Both the position numbers and the translations under genes were made by a program. A DNA stretch of 64,000 nt, taken from contig DOTG01000026.1 of the NCBI GenBank assembly GCA_003512955.1, positions 594,032 to 658,031 of the forward strand. Reading direction: 5' to 3'. Numbering within the stretch: the stretch's first letter is position 1; the number at the start of each line of letters is the position of its first letter. The stretch comes from Marinilabiliales bacterium. GTDB lineage: Bacteria; Bacteroidota; Bacteroidia; Bacteroidales; SZUA-534. Shown piece by piece: positions 43,858 through 55,300 of the stretch. Under the pieces are notes generated by a model, which did not search any database, was not told the DNA's origin, and was given only the letters and a program-made list of their open reading frames with translations.

Positions 43858-46143
43858 TTAAAATAGTTCTACTTCAATATTTTGTATAAAAGCGGTATAG
43901 GTGTATTCATTCTGCACTTTAGCTCCGGCCAAAATCATAATTACCGGGATTTCGGACCCCTCTTTTACCAAAATGTTGCACTCACGGCGGACACCAACCA
44001 ACTTGCGCTTTTCAGGATGCGTAAGGGTAAATATCATTTCATCTTCGTTTTCAGAGATTACTTCGCGGAAAAGCATCTTCACATGTTTGCCAAGAACCTC
44101 CTTGCGCGGATATTGCCACAAATTTTCGGCTGCACGGTTAAAGAATTCCACGATACCTTCCTGGTTGATGGTAATAATGGCATCGTGAGATCCCTCTAGC
44201 GTTTTCTCGTTCCGCACTTTAACCTTTTCTATTTCTTGAAATTGCTGTTTCACCTCTTTTTTAGCATCGTCCAAACGTTTTTGCAGCTCTAATTCACTTG
44301 CCTTAAGCTCTTCTTCCTGCTTTTTAAGGAGTTCGTTTTGCTGTTTGGTCAATATTTCCATCTCCTTTTGTTCGGTAATATCGTGGGCAATGGAGATAAT
44401 TTTTGAAACTTCACCATACATATTGTGGGCTGCGGTATAGGTAACATCGAACCATTTTGATTTTCCGGCCTGAGTGATCAGCTTTGATTGTCCCTGATAA
44501 GGTTGCCCATTGATCACTTTATTCCAGATTTCTTCAAAATCGCTTTGCTCGTCTTCGCCCATAAAATTGAACACGCTGTAATCCTTCAAATCCTCGGTAC
44601 TATAACCCATAATGTCAATAAATCGCTGGTTGCAGTTCAGCATCCGGCCGCTGGGAGCATATTCTACTTTAATACTTGATTGATTGATGGCTTCCAATTG
44701 TCCTTCAAAATCGAGGCTTTGTTCTTTATGTTCGGTAGTATCAATGGCCAAAAAAAGTATCCGATCTACCCCTTGCATGTTGTTCCGGACACAGGTATAG
44801 GTGGCCATAGTCCACAAGTCGCGTCCCGTTTTGGTCACATGTTTCATGTACCCTTCAAAGTGTTTTCCTCCTTTGGCCAGGGTATCCCATATTTCGTTAA
44901 ACCAAGCTTTGTCTTTATCGCTGATAAAAATTGAGATGTGGTGCCCCTCCACTTCGGAATTACTTGCATAACCTAATTTTTTGAGAAATTTGGTGTTGGC
45001 ATACAATAAAATCCCATTCACATCATATTCGGCCCGGATAAGGGTGTGATTTACCGAATTGGTAAAACTGACAAATTCTTCGGCCTGTTTGGCGGCTTCT
45101 TCCTGAGTGGCCTGAAGTTCTTCCATGTTTTGGCGCATCTCCTCTTCCTGTTGCGTCAAACGTTCGGCAGCCGCTCTGGACTCGTTCAAAAGTTCGGCTG
45201 TCCGGATATTTATTTTTACCGTGGAATAGGTGGTAGCAATGCTTTCAGCAATTTTCCTGACAAAATCAATAACATGTTGCTCAAAATAATGGAAGGAGGA
45301 TAATTCAATCACCCCGTAAACTTTTTCGTTTACCACCAATGGAACAATAAGCAGCGTGCGGGGATTTGCTTCGCCCAAGCCGGAAGTAACCTCAATGTAT
45401 TCATCCGGAACCTCGTCGATATAAATGACATTTTGCTCGAAAGTGGCTCTACCTAAAAGACCTTCGTTAATTTCTACGCGTTTTTTGTTGTATTTTTTCC
45501 GGTTGTAGGCAAAATGTGCCGTCAACTCAAAATATTTATCCTCTTCCAATGCATCGTTGATGATAAAGAAGCCCCCCTGCACCGCATCCACATAGCGACA
45601 AAGGTTGCTTATCAATTCAAAGGACAATTTTTCGATATTGTCGTTGTTGTGGCGTAAGATTTCGCCAAACTTAGCTAACCCTTCTGCCACCCAGTTCCGT
45701 TGCTGATCCTCCTTTTTCCGAATCTCATCTTCTGTTTTACTGCGTAACAAGCTGTTTCGCAAATTCACCATAATTTTTCCTAAGGAATTGTCGTGTGTTG
45801 GATCATATTCTACTTCCAAATTCCCTTGTGCCAGATTTTCGGCAAATTCAAGCATCTTGCCCGATCTTGTATGCTTTTCCTGCTTCAATCCCTCCAATTC
45901 TTTATCTTTTTTAGCGATAAACGCACCAAAAAAATATCCCACTGCGGCAAGAAAGAAAGGGATAGTATCAATAAACAGATAAAAGAGTGACCGGTGATGC
46001 AACCCTGCTATATTTTTAATGGTAAAAACCATATCATCGGCATCAAAAGCGGTACTATACACAATGATAAAAATTATCAGCCCGAGGACAAAACCAATAA
46101 GGGTTGAGGGCAATCTATAGGAATTTGTTTTTAATGTTTCCAT
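43858..46143 (-). CDS. membrane GAF/PAS sensor without a kinase domain
   Basis: This 761-residue protein has two membrane segments (about 14-34 and 55-80), a short HAMP-like stretch (about 95-140), a GAF domain (about 165-320), a coiled coil (about 325-375), two PAS domains (about 380-490 and 500-610; the second ends with a PAC-like VTYTAAHNMYGEVSKIISIAHDITEQKE), a second coiled coil (about 610-655) and a third PAS domain up to the end. It ends right after the last PAS domain, with no histidine-kinase, GGDEF, EAL, HTH or methyl-accepting domain. A terminator follows the stop, so there is no missing downstream part. It could act by binding a separate kinase or through its coiled coils. The sensed signal is unknown. 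Confidence 0.85.
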   Translation of the reverse strand: METLKTNSYRLPSTLIGFVLGLIIFIIVYSTAFDADDMVFTIKNIAGLHHRSLFYLFIDTIPFFLAAVGYFFGAFIAKKDKELEGLKQEKHTRSGKMLEFAENLAQGNLEVEYDPTHDNSLGKIMVNLRNSLLRSKTEDEIRKKEDQQRNWVAEGLAKFGEILRHNNDNIEKLSFELISNLCRYVDAVQGGFFIINDALEEDKYFELTAHFAYNRKKYNKKRVEINEGLLGRATFEQNVIYIDEVPDEYIEVTSGLGEANPRTLLIVPLVVNEKVYGVIELSSFHYFEQHVIDFVRKIAESIATTYSTVKINIRTAELLNESRAAAERLTQQEEEMRQNMEELQATQEEAAKQAEEFVSFTNSVNHTLIRAEYDVNGILLYANTKFLKKLGYASNSEVEGHHISIFISDKDKAWFNEIWDTLAKGGKHFEGYMKHVTKTGRDLWTMATYTCVRNNMQGVDRILFLAIDTTEHKEQSLDFEGQLEAINQSSIKVEYAPSGRMLNCNQRFIDIMGYSTEDLKDYSVFNFMGEDEQSDFEEIWNKVINGQPYQGQSKLITQAGKSKWFDVTYTAAHNMYGEVSKIISIAHDITEQKEMEILTKQQNELLKKQEEELKASELELQKRLDDAKKEVKQQFQEIEKVKVRNEKTLEGSHDAIITINQEGIVEFFNRAAENLWQYPRKEVLGKHVKMLFREVISENEDEMIFTLTHPEKRKLVGVRRECNILVKEGSEIPVIMILAGAKVQNEYTYTAFIQNIEVELF

Positions 46144-46312
46144 CCTTTGATCAAATTGAGAGACGAAATATATAGTATTTGGCTTATTAAACCATAGAAT
46201 TGATTATAAAAACTTAAAATTAATAAATTATTTGACAACCCCTATTCCGTGCTGGAATTCAAAAAAGGATTGTGGAGGGCTATAGAAACAGGTTTTGGAA
46301 TTTAGAAAATAA

Positions 46313-46338
46313 AAAAACCCGGAGGTATCCGGGTTTTT
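46313..46338 (-). terminator. terminator of the giant surface-protein gene
   Basis: Arms AAAAACCCGGA (46313-46323) and TCCGGGTTTTT (46328-46338) surround a four-base loop, 20 bases after the stop of the giant gene. It also lies upstream of the GAF/PAS gene. Confidence 0.9.
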
Positions 46339-46358
46339 ATCGTGAGGCAAACTAGTTA

Positions 46359-49300
46359 TTAGTTAAGCACCATTTTCCCGTTGAAATATTGATTCCCGGA
46401 AACAACATGGATAAAATATACCCCTTGTTTGTTTCCTGCCAAATCAATCACGGATTGGACTTCCACAATTTCTTGAGACAAAATAACTTTTCCGGTAATG
46501 TCGGTAATTGTTACTTGAGCTCCAGCATCGTAATAATTCAAAATCAATTCAAATTTACCATCTGTTGGATTTGGGAACACGCTGCTAACCAAGCTGCTTT
46601 GTTCGTTAATACCTACCAACTGTAGCACTACTTCAACGGTAATGTCGGCATCGGTAACTGTAACACTTCCACTATATGCCTCATAGATGTCTCCAGCTTT
46701 TGAAACGGTAAATGGAGCATCGGTTACAGGGGCAACCTCATTAAATTCTGCAATTCCTTGAGCATTGGTCAATGCACTTTCTGAATTGAATTGAACCGTA
46801 GCACCACTGACAACTGCCCCATTTTCGTCGGTAACATGGAACGTTACAGTAAATGTTGGAACGGCTCCAAGGGTGAAATGAACGGTATAAGTCAATGTTG
46901 TTTCACCATCTTCGGCAATAACCAAAACAGTAGCATTGCCAGGTAAAGCAGAGGCTTGAGTAATAGTCACATCGGCATTTACATCGGTAGCTGTTGCTGC
47001 AACTTCAGGAGCAGAGGTTGTGTTGTAAGGCAATTCGATACTGTACTCATATACTGAAGCACTGAATCCTGACACGGTGGTACCTCCTACTTTCAAATCG
47101 CTCAAGGTAGCATCGGAATTTGGAGCCACAATAAAATGAACAATGTAGCTGTTTTGATTTACGCCATCTTCGGCTTTTACAAAAACAACGGCATCACCAG
47201 GAAGGGCGGCTGCCTGGGTAAGGGTTACCTCGGCATTACTGTTGGCTGATGTAGCTCCCACTGTAGGAACAAGGGTTGTTCCATGAGGAAGTTCCAGAGT
47301 GTATTCAAAAACAGCCGCATCAAATCCGGTAACGGTAGCGCCGTCCACGGTTAAATCGCTCAAAGTAGCATCGTGGCTCAAATCCTGATCTACAAAAACT
47401 ACCTGATAGATTAATTTGGTAATTGCATCTTCGGCGGTAACAGTTACAAAAGCGGTGTCGGGAATTGAAGCAATTTGCTCGTATCCGATGGTGGCATTTG
47501 TATCGGTAGCTACGGCAGACACCACCGGGGTTGCTGAAGAAGCCACGGCCATCATATAACTGGTAACATCGGCACTAAATCCTTCCACTAAAGTACCATC
47601 AACCATTAAACTGCTTAATGTAGCCACATTATTTGGTGTTACTGAGAAGTGAACCGTGTAAGTAAGTTCAGTTACCTGATCTTCGGCAATAACTTTAACG
47701 GTGGCATCACCGGGTAACGCTGTTGCCTGGGTGGCAACTACAGTAGCATTGGCAAAGGTAGCTGTTCCGTCAACCGTAGAGATGGAAGTTGTTCCGTAAG
47801 GCAAAATCACTGAATAGTCAAATACATCACTATCAAAACCTGCTACAGTGTCCCCATCAACTGTTAAGCTGCTTAATGTAGCATCATTGCTCAGGGTTTC
47901 ATAGGTAAAGCGGACTTCGTAAGTAAGCATGGTTTCGGCATCTTCGGCGATTACGTTTACCATGGTAATTCCAGGAATGGCGGTCGCGGCCACCACCTCA
48001 ACCAAAGCATTTGCATCGGCTGCCGTAGCTGTTACTGTAGGAACTACAGTTATTGCTGATGCAAGTTCCACGGTATAAACAAACACATCGGCACCGAATC
48101 CGGAAATGGTTGTACCGTCAACCAAAAGGTCGCTCAATTTAGCGTTGTCCGATGGGAAAACCAGTTCCGAAGCGTTACGTGAAGTAATGTAATTTCCTGT
48201 TGTCCTGGAATTTGCAATACCTGTGATCACACCCCGGGTTACCGGAAGAACATCGCCAATATAATCGGCTTGATAGAAATTGGTATAGAAATTCGCGGTG
48301 TTTGTTCCATCGCTTAATCCGAACGATTTGCCTGTTGTAAAAGCAACGGTACCATCAGCATCAACAAATTTAACTGCTTCAAAAGTCACTAATTCCGATT
48401 CGTACGATTCAAAACTAGCAGCAAACTCATCCAAAGCAATAACCTGTGGAGTTACTGTTAAACCTGTGGCTGTTGGGGCTCCGGGATCTTTGGTTGGAAC
48501 AAATTCCTTCATGCCTCCATACTCGGTTAATGAACCTTCCAATCCGGTCATTTCATCTCCAATTATATAAGCTGATGTAATTTTTGCACCTGAATCATCA
48601 ATTAATATAGCACCCGAAGCATCTTGAATAAACTTCTGGTTGCGGCTACTTTGAGTAAAGGTAACAACAGCTTTACCTGCTAATTTGGCAACAGCGCCAT
48701 TTGGCATGGCACGTAACTGGACAATATCGGCGGCCACAGCTATTACAGCAAAGGCAGCACTGCTATCGGCAACGGCTGCGTTTGTGGCATCACTGATGCG
48801 GATTTTGTATGTTGTAGCATAAGCAGCATCGGCAGGAATGGTGATGGTTTCGTTACCATCGGCTGCATCAGTTGATGCAACGAGCTCTTCCCAGGTGGTA
48901 TTCGATGGAACATACGCCTCAATTTTCACATTGGCAATGTTGGCTGAGTTCCAGGTAATGCTCACATTATCGCCGGCATAATAGGTTTCGCCGCCCACTG
49001 GGGCTGTTAATTCTACAACCGGGGCAGCAGCATCAATAGTGGTAAACGAAGCCTGAGCCAAGGCTGCTTCATTACCCGACAAATCTTCCACACTATTGGC
49101 TTTAAGCACCACGGTGTATTGGATGTTGTTGCCCAAGTTGGCTGATGGAACAATGGTGATAACTTTTCCACTAATGGTTGCTGCAAAAGCAACAGTGTTA
49201 GCAGGAGTAGCTGTTTCATAGAATTCCAGCATCGAAGCAACATCTTCATTTGCTGCAAAAGCTGAACCGTCGGCTGCTTTGTAAACATTCTCATCGAACG

Positions 49301-52300
49301 TTAAGGTAACCGATGTGCTGACTAAAACACCGGTAGTCCCATTTTCAGGATTGAAAGTAACCACAGGAGCAGTTTCATCAACTACAGCTAAAGCATGACT
49401 TCCTAAATTGGTGAAATCGTCTAAGGTTGAAACAATCCATTCCGAATCATCTGCATTGGTACCGCTTGATGTTGTCCAATCGGTGTTACCACTGATTACC
49501 GATGATTTACGGATAATGGTATGATCTTTTGCGGCTTCCAGAGTTCCTGCTACATTAAAATTGGTTATAATTAGTTCGCCACCAAATACATCAATCAGCA
49601 CATTGTTTTTAAACAAACCGAGAGCGTCGTTTCCATTGAATGATGCCACATTGGTTCCGTCACCAACATTAGCAGTAGCACTATATACCAATACCAAGTC
49701 GGCCAAAGCTAGAATGGTAGAGTTGGCAGATGAATTGGTCACAACGTAAACTTCTTTAGGAGCCAAAGTTCCGCTTAATGGCAATACATATCGGGTATCA
49801 GCACCTGTTGTTGTAATTCCCCAACCCAATCCATTGTTTGAGAGTTTAACCATATAGTTACTCAAATCAACAGTTGACGAAGTTGGATTAAATATTTCAA
49901 AGGCTTTGTTATTGCTAGAACCTTCAATATACTCAGAGAAGAACAAATCAGAAGCTAGAGCTTCATTCAGCGCTATAGAATATACCTTCTTCGTTGTTCC
50001 ATCTTGTGCTGTTACGATTACTTTCTGACCCGAAGCCAGATTTGTAGCAACTGTTATACTATCCGATTCATAAACTTCGAACGTGGCATGAGCAGCAGCC
50101 GTTAAATTCGATTTGAAAGCAGATAGGCTTGCATTGTAAGGAACATTGGTAATAGTTCCGGCGGTTCCATCTACCGTATAAACGGTTGAAGTTACATAAG
50201 CCTCGGTACTTGCAGCATCCCAGGCAAAATGAACCGTATAAGTTTTTTTGGTTGTGCCGTCCTGGGCAGTAACCTCAACAGTGGTAGCTCCGGGCATTAC
50301 AGTAGCATCGGTTTGAATGGCTGTAGCTGTTACATCATTCAAAGTATAAGCAACCGCAGGTACGGTGGTTGTTCCATAAGGATAATTTACCGTATATTCC
50401 AGGGTAGAAGCTACAAAACCGGTAACGGTGGCACCATCTACTTTCAAATCGCTCAAGGTAGCATCGGTATTGGGTGCTTTTACAGTAACAGTCACTGTCC
50501 AGTCCTGAGTAGTAACTGCATCTTCGGCTATTACGGTATAAACCACAGGATTTGTAAAGTTATTGGCGGTAACTCCGCTTTCCTGAACATCGGTTCCAAT
50601 TTTGGCGGTAGCCCCTGTTGATAAAGTATAAGTAGCTATCAGGGTTGTTACATCGGTTCCGTAAGCCACTTCAACAGTTACCGTTTGGTTGGTTTCGTTA
50701 ATGGTAGCAGCACCTGTTTGGGCAGCAAACGAATACGTAAGAACTTTGGTTTCGGTATTTACAAATGCATTCTTATTGACGATGTATGTTTTTGTAGTAA
50801 CCTCATCTTCGGCAGTACAAATCAGTTTATAACCATCTTGCAAATCGGTAGCTACTGTGGTACCATCAGCTAAATACACTTCAAATGTGGCACTAGTTGC
50901 AGGAACAATATTGCTCTTGAACACGGCCAATGTTACTGAATAAGAAATACCTGAAATGGTGTTCCCGGTATTGTCCACGGTATATTCTGTGGAGGTAACA
51001 GTGGCATCGGTACTGGCTGGACGTACGGTAAAACTTGTATTGCTTTCGGTATTTTCGTTTCCGGCGGCATCTTCCACTTTATTGGCTAATAACGACACGG
51101 TATATTGCATACCCAGCTTTAGGCTGGCGGCTGTTGGGTCCACAGTTACCTCTTTGCCAGAAATAGTTGCGGCAAAGGCCACCGTGTTGGCTGGCGTGGC
51201 TGTCTCGAAGAAGGAAATCTTTGCAGCCAAATCGCCATTTGCAATGACAGAACCATCGGCAGCATTAAATACATCTTCGTCAAACGATAAGGTAACATTG
51301 CTTGATTCGGCAACCGTTGTAGCTCCATTTGCCGGGGCAAAAGTTGCAACGGGGGCGTCAGTGTCACTGCCTGCTTTTACAGCTTCGTCCCAGGTTTTTG
51401 CTACACGGATACCATCAATGGTAATGTCTTGTGCAGCATTGAATTGACGAAGTGCGATACCACCAACCGAAGTGGCTGTCTCGGTAAAAGTGGCTGCTGC
51501 CACGGCAGGTTCCTCTGTTGGAAAAGTATTAAACACGTATAAACTTGATTCCTTTGTATCAATATTATATTTAACCACAACAAGCGTTGGGGTTTCTGGA
51601 GTAATGGTTACCCAAGTAGAAACAGCAGTTCCGATTCCCAAGGCATCACCCGTAGCATTCACCCATAAACGGGTAAAATAGGTTGAGGTAAATGGATTTA
51701 ACCCAAAATTAAAGAAATAACCTGAAGAATTGGTAGCAGAAGTTTTTACAATCATGGCCGCATAAACTGTCCCCACGGTTTGTGAAACAAAAGTCCGATT
51801 CACATCTTCACCCGTTTCAACAATGCTTGCTGCATTTCCGACCCCTGATCCAATATACCCGGCAAAATCTAAATCTGGTGCAACTACGGTAATTGGGGCT
51901 GTTCCTGCCCCACTATGAGCTGTCCATCCATTGGCTGTTAAGTAAGTGCCTGCGGTATAATCGAAATTTTCTTCCAACAGATTCACAACCTCAGCATCAA
52001 TGGTGATGGTATAGGTTTTGGTTGTTATCCCATCCTGAGCCGTTGCAATCACTTTATATCCGGTAGCCAAATCGGCAGCAACAGTAGTACCATCAGCCTG
52101 ATACACTTCAAAAGTAGCATCGGCCGCCGGAGTAATATTTGTTTTGAAGGCAGCCAGGGTTTCGCCAAAAGGCACGTTGGTAATATCGGTGACACCCACG
52201 GTATAAACAGATGATGAAACCGTAGCATCGGTGCTTGGAGCCGCGTTTGTGATAGTCACGACCCAATCCTGAGTGGTGGCATCTTCGGCAGTAATTATAT

Positions 52301-55300
52301 AGGTAACCGGATTGGTAAAATCGTTGGCAGTTACACCACTTTCCTGATCGGTAGCTCCCACTTTGGCGGAGGCTGCTGCAGAAAGGGTAAAGGTGGCAAC
52401 CAATGCTGAACGATCCGTTCCGTAAGGCAAAGTAGCCGTAACAGTATGATCACCGCTGGTAACGGTAGCATCAACACCTAATACTGAAAAAGTTAAAATA
52501 TCCTTTTCCGATGAAGGGGTGGCCTCTTTAGTTACGGTTACCGTCCAGTCTTTGGTGGTTCCATCTTCGGCGGTAATGGTGTAAACTACCGGACTGGTAA
52601 AGTTATTTGCAGTAACACCGCTTGTCTGTACATCGGTTCCAATTTTTGCGGAAGCACCGTCCGACAATGTAAAGGTAGCTGTTAAATTGGTTTCATCGGC
52701 GGTGTAAGGAACGGTAACTGCAATGGCCGGGTCGGTAAGTACCCCAACACTGGTTCCAAAAGCATACGACAGAAAATCTTTCCCGGTAAGGGCGGCATCT
52801 TTGGTTACGGTGTAAGTTTGTTGGGTAATTCCATCTTCGGCAGTAACAATTACTTTATAACCTGTAGCTAAGTCGGTAGCAACAGTGGTTCCGTCGGCTT
52901 CGTAAGTTTCAAACGTAGCTCCGGTTGCAGCTGTAAGGTTCGATTCAAACACGGCTAATATAGCTGAGTATGGAACAGCAGTAATATCGCTGGCTCCCAC
53001 GGTATAAACACTGGAGCTCACCGTTGCTTCAGCACTTTGGAAATCGGCTAAATTACGGGCGGTAATCTGCATTTGAGTATTATACTGGCCTACCAAAGCA
53101 ACCGTTGTTATTGGCGTTGTTGGAATAACTCCTCCAATATAATCTGCCTCACTAAAGGCGGTACGGTAAGCAAATGTTGCTAAAGCAATTCCTGTAATAT
53201 CATAGTTTTTTGATGATACAAAATTGCCTGAGGCCAAATATTGGGTCCCCGCAGGATCAAAGGTATAATTCACAATCTTTACCAATTTACATTGGTCGTC
53301 GTGTGTTAAACTGGCTATAGTCCGAACCTCCGGTGTAATTACCGGGTTTCCGGTTACTTTTTCTCCGGTTGTGGCTTGAGGTACTAATTCAATCAATCCG
53401 TTGTAAAGGGTAACTTTTCCTTCAACATTGGAAATACCTTCACCAATAACATAAGTATCTGTAATATATCCGGGAGCCGTGGTATTGTCATCAATAAGAA
53501 CGGCTGCGGTAGCATCCTGGATGTATTTCTGATTCCGTGATGTCCTTGTATAAGTTACCGTGGCTTTACCGGTATATTTTACGATAGAATTAGCTGACAT
53601 GGCAATTAAATCGGCCAGGTTATCGGTTACTGCTTTTACAGTAAATGCACTGCTTTCTGAATTGTAACTGGCATTGGAAGCATCGGAAATACGGATTTTG
53701 TAAGCAACACCGTAAGCCGAAGCAGCCGGGATGGTTACATCTTCGGTACCATCGGCAGCAGCTGTGGAAGCTACTAAATCGCTGTACGAAGTACCATCGT
53801 ACAATTCAATTTTCACATTGTCCACTCCGCCCGATGTCCAGGTTACGGTAACCACATCGCCGGCATAGTAGGTTGATGCCCCTAAAACATCTAAGGTAAC
53901 CGAAGGTGTTAGCGTGGTAAAACTTTGTTCATCGCCATAACTTGTTCCTTCAATATTGGTAGCATAAGCACGCACATAATACAACGTGTTTACGGTTAAT
54001 CCTGTCATATCACCGGTAATTTCGGTACCCACAGCACCTTCGGTAGTTTTGCCGTCGGCAGTGGTTGGTGTTCCGGTGGTATTCCAGCAAAGCCCTTTTT
54101 CAGTTACGGCTTCGCCTCCGTTATCGGTAATATCGCCACCCCAGGTAGCGGTAGTGTAACCATTGGTAGTAATGGCTGCATCAGTAGTAACTGTTGGGGT
54201 TGTTTCAACCGTAGCAGTGATATTCAAATTATTCGAAGTTAGCGGATTGCCACCGGTAAATTCTGCTCCGGCACAAGTTACGGTAAGATTGGTCACATTG
54301 GCATCGAAATCGGTACCATCGTAAGCAAGGGTTAAGGTAGCAGCCGTAGCGGTTCCGTACGAAACGGCATCCACGGTAACGCCCGTTGGCGCATTGTTGA
54401 GGCTGAAATTGGCCTTATCTAACGTTGCATCAGCAAAAGTTTCGTTTAAAACGGTCAATTCAATGGTTCCGCCATCAAGGGTTAATTCGGTTAAGGTTGC
54501 TGATGCCGATAAATCGGGAGTCAGCGGGGCCGAATAGCTATAGGCAGAGCCTACGTTGGTAGTACCATCGGATAATTGCAACTGAACCGAAAGGCCATCG
54601 CCGCCATCAACGGAGGCAGGCATAACTACGGTTACCGTGGCCTCGCCCGAACCGTTGGTTGCCGATAAATCCACATCGCTGGACGTTGCATCGTAAGCTA
54701 CGGTATTAATGGTGTACGACTCGTTGGTGGTAGCAGAACCATCGGTAACGGTGACATCGAATTTGGCTACATAACCCGAAATGAGGTTGTTGTACTGGTC
54801 TTTCGCTGTTAAGGTAATCACCGAAGTGGTGGATAATGCCAGTGCCTGATCGATAGTTACCGTAGAGTTGGTCGTATTAATAGCACCCACCATGATTTCC
54901 TGCGAAACAGTGGCATCGGTGTAACCAGTGGCAACCACCGTAATGGTTTTGGTTCCGGGAACAGTTAGCGAAGCATCGCTGCCTGCCAACAGGGTAATCG
55001 TCCCTGATGCAATGGTATAATCGTCGGTTAATGTTAACGTGGTGGCATCCACTTTAACGGCGGTAATGGCTGTACGCCAGGTTGCATCGTCGGTAAAAGT
55101 GATTTCAAGGTTGTTGTCCACATTGTTTGATGTAGCATCAGCTACCAAATCGGGATGTGAAAAAGTAGAAACCGTCCAGTCTTTGGTAGAGGCATCTTCG
55201 GCGGTAACGGTATAAACTTTTGCCGACGAAAAATCGTTGGTAGTTACAATACTTACCTGAGGTGTTGCACCAATGGCAGCCGAAGCGCCGGCTGATAAGG

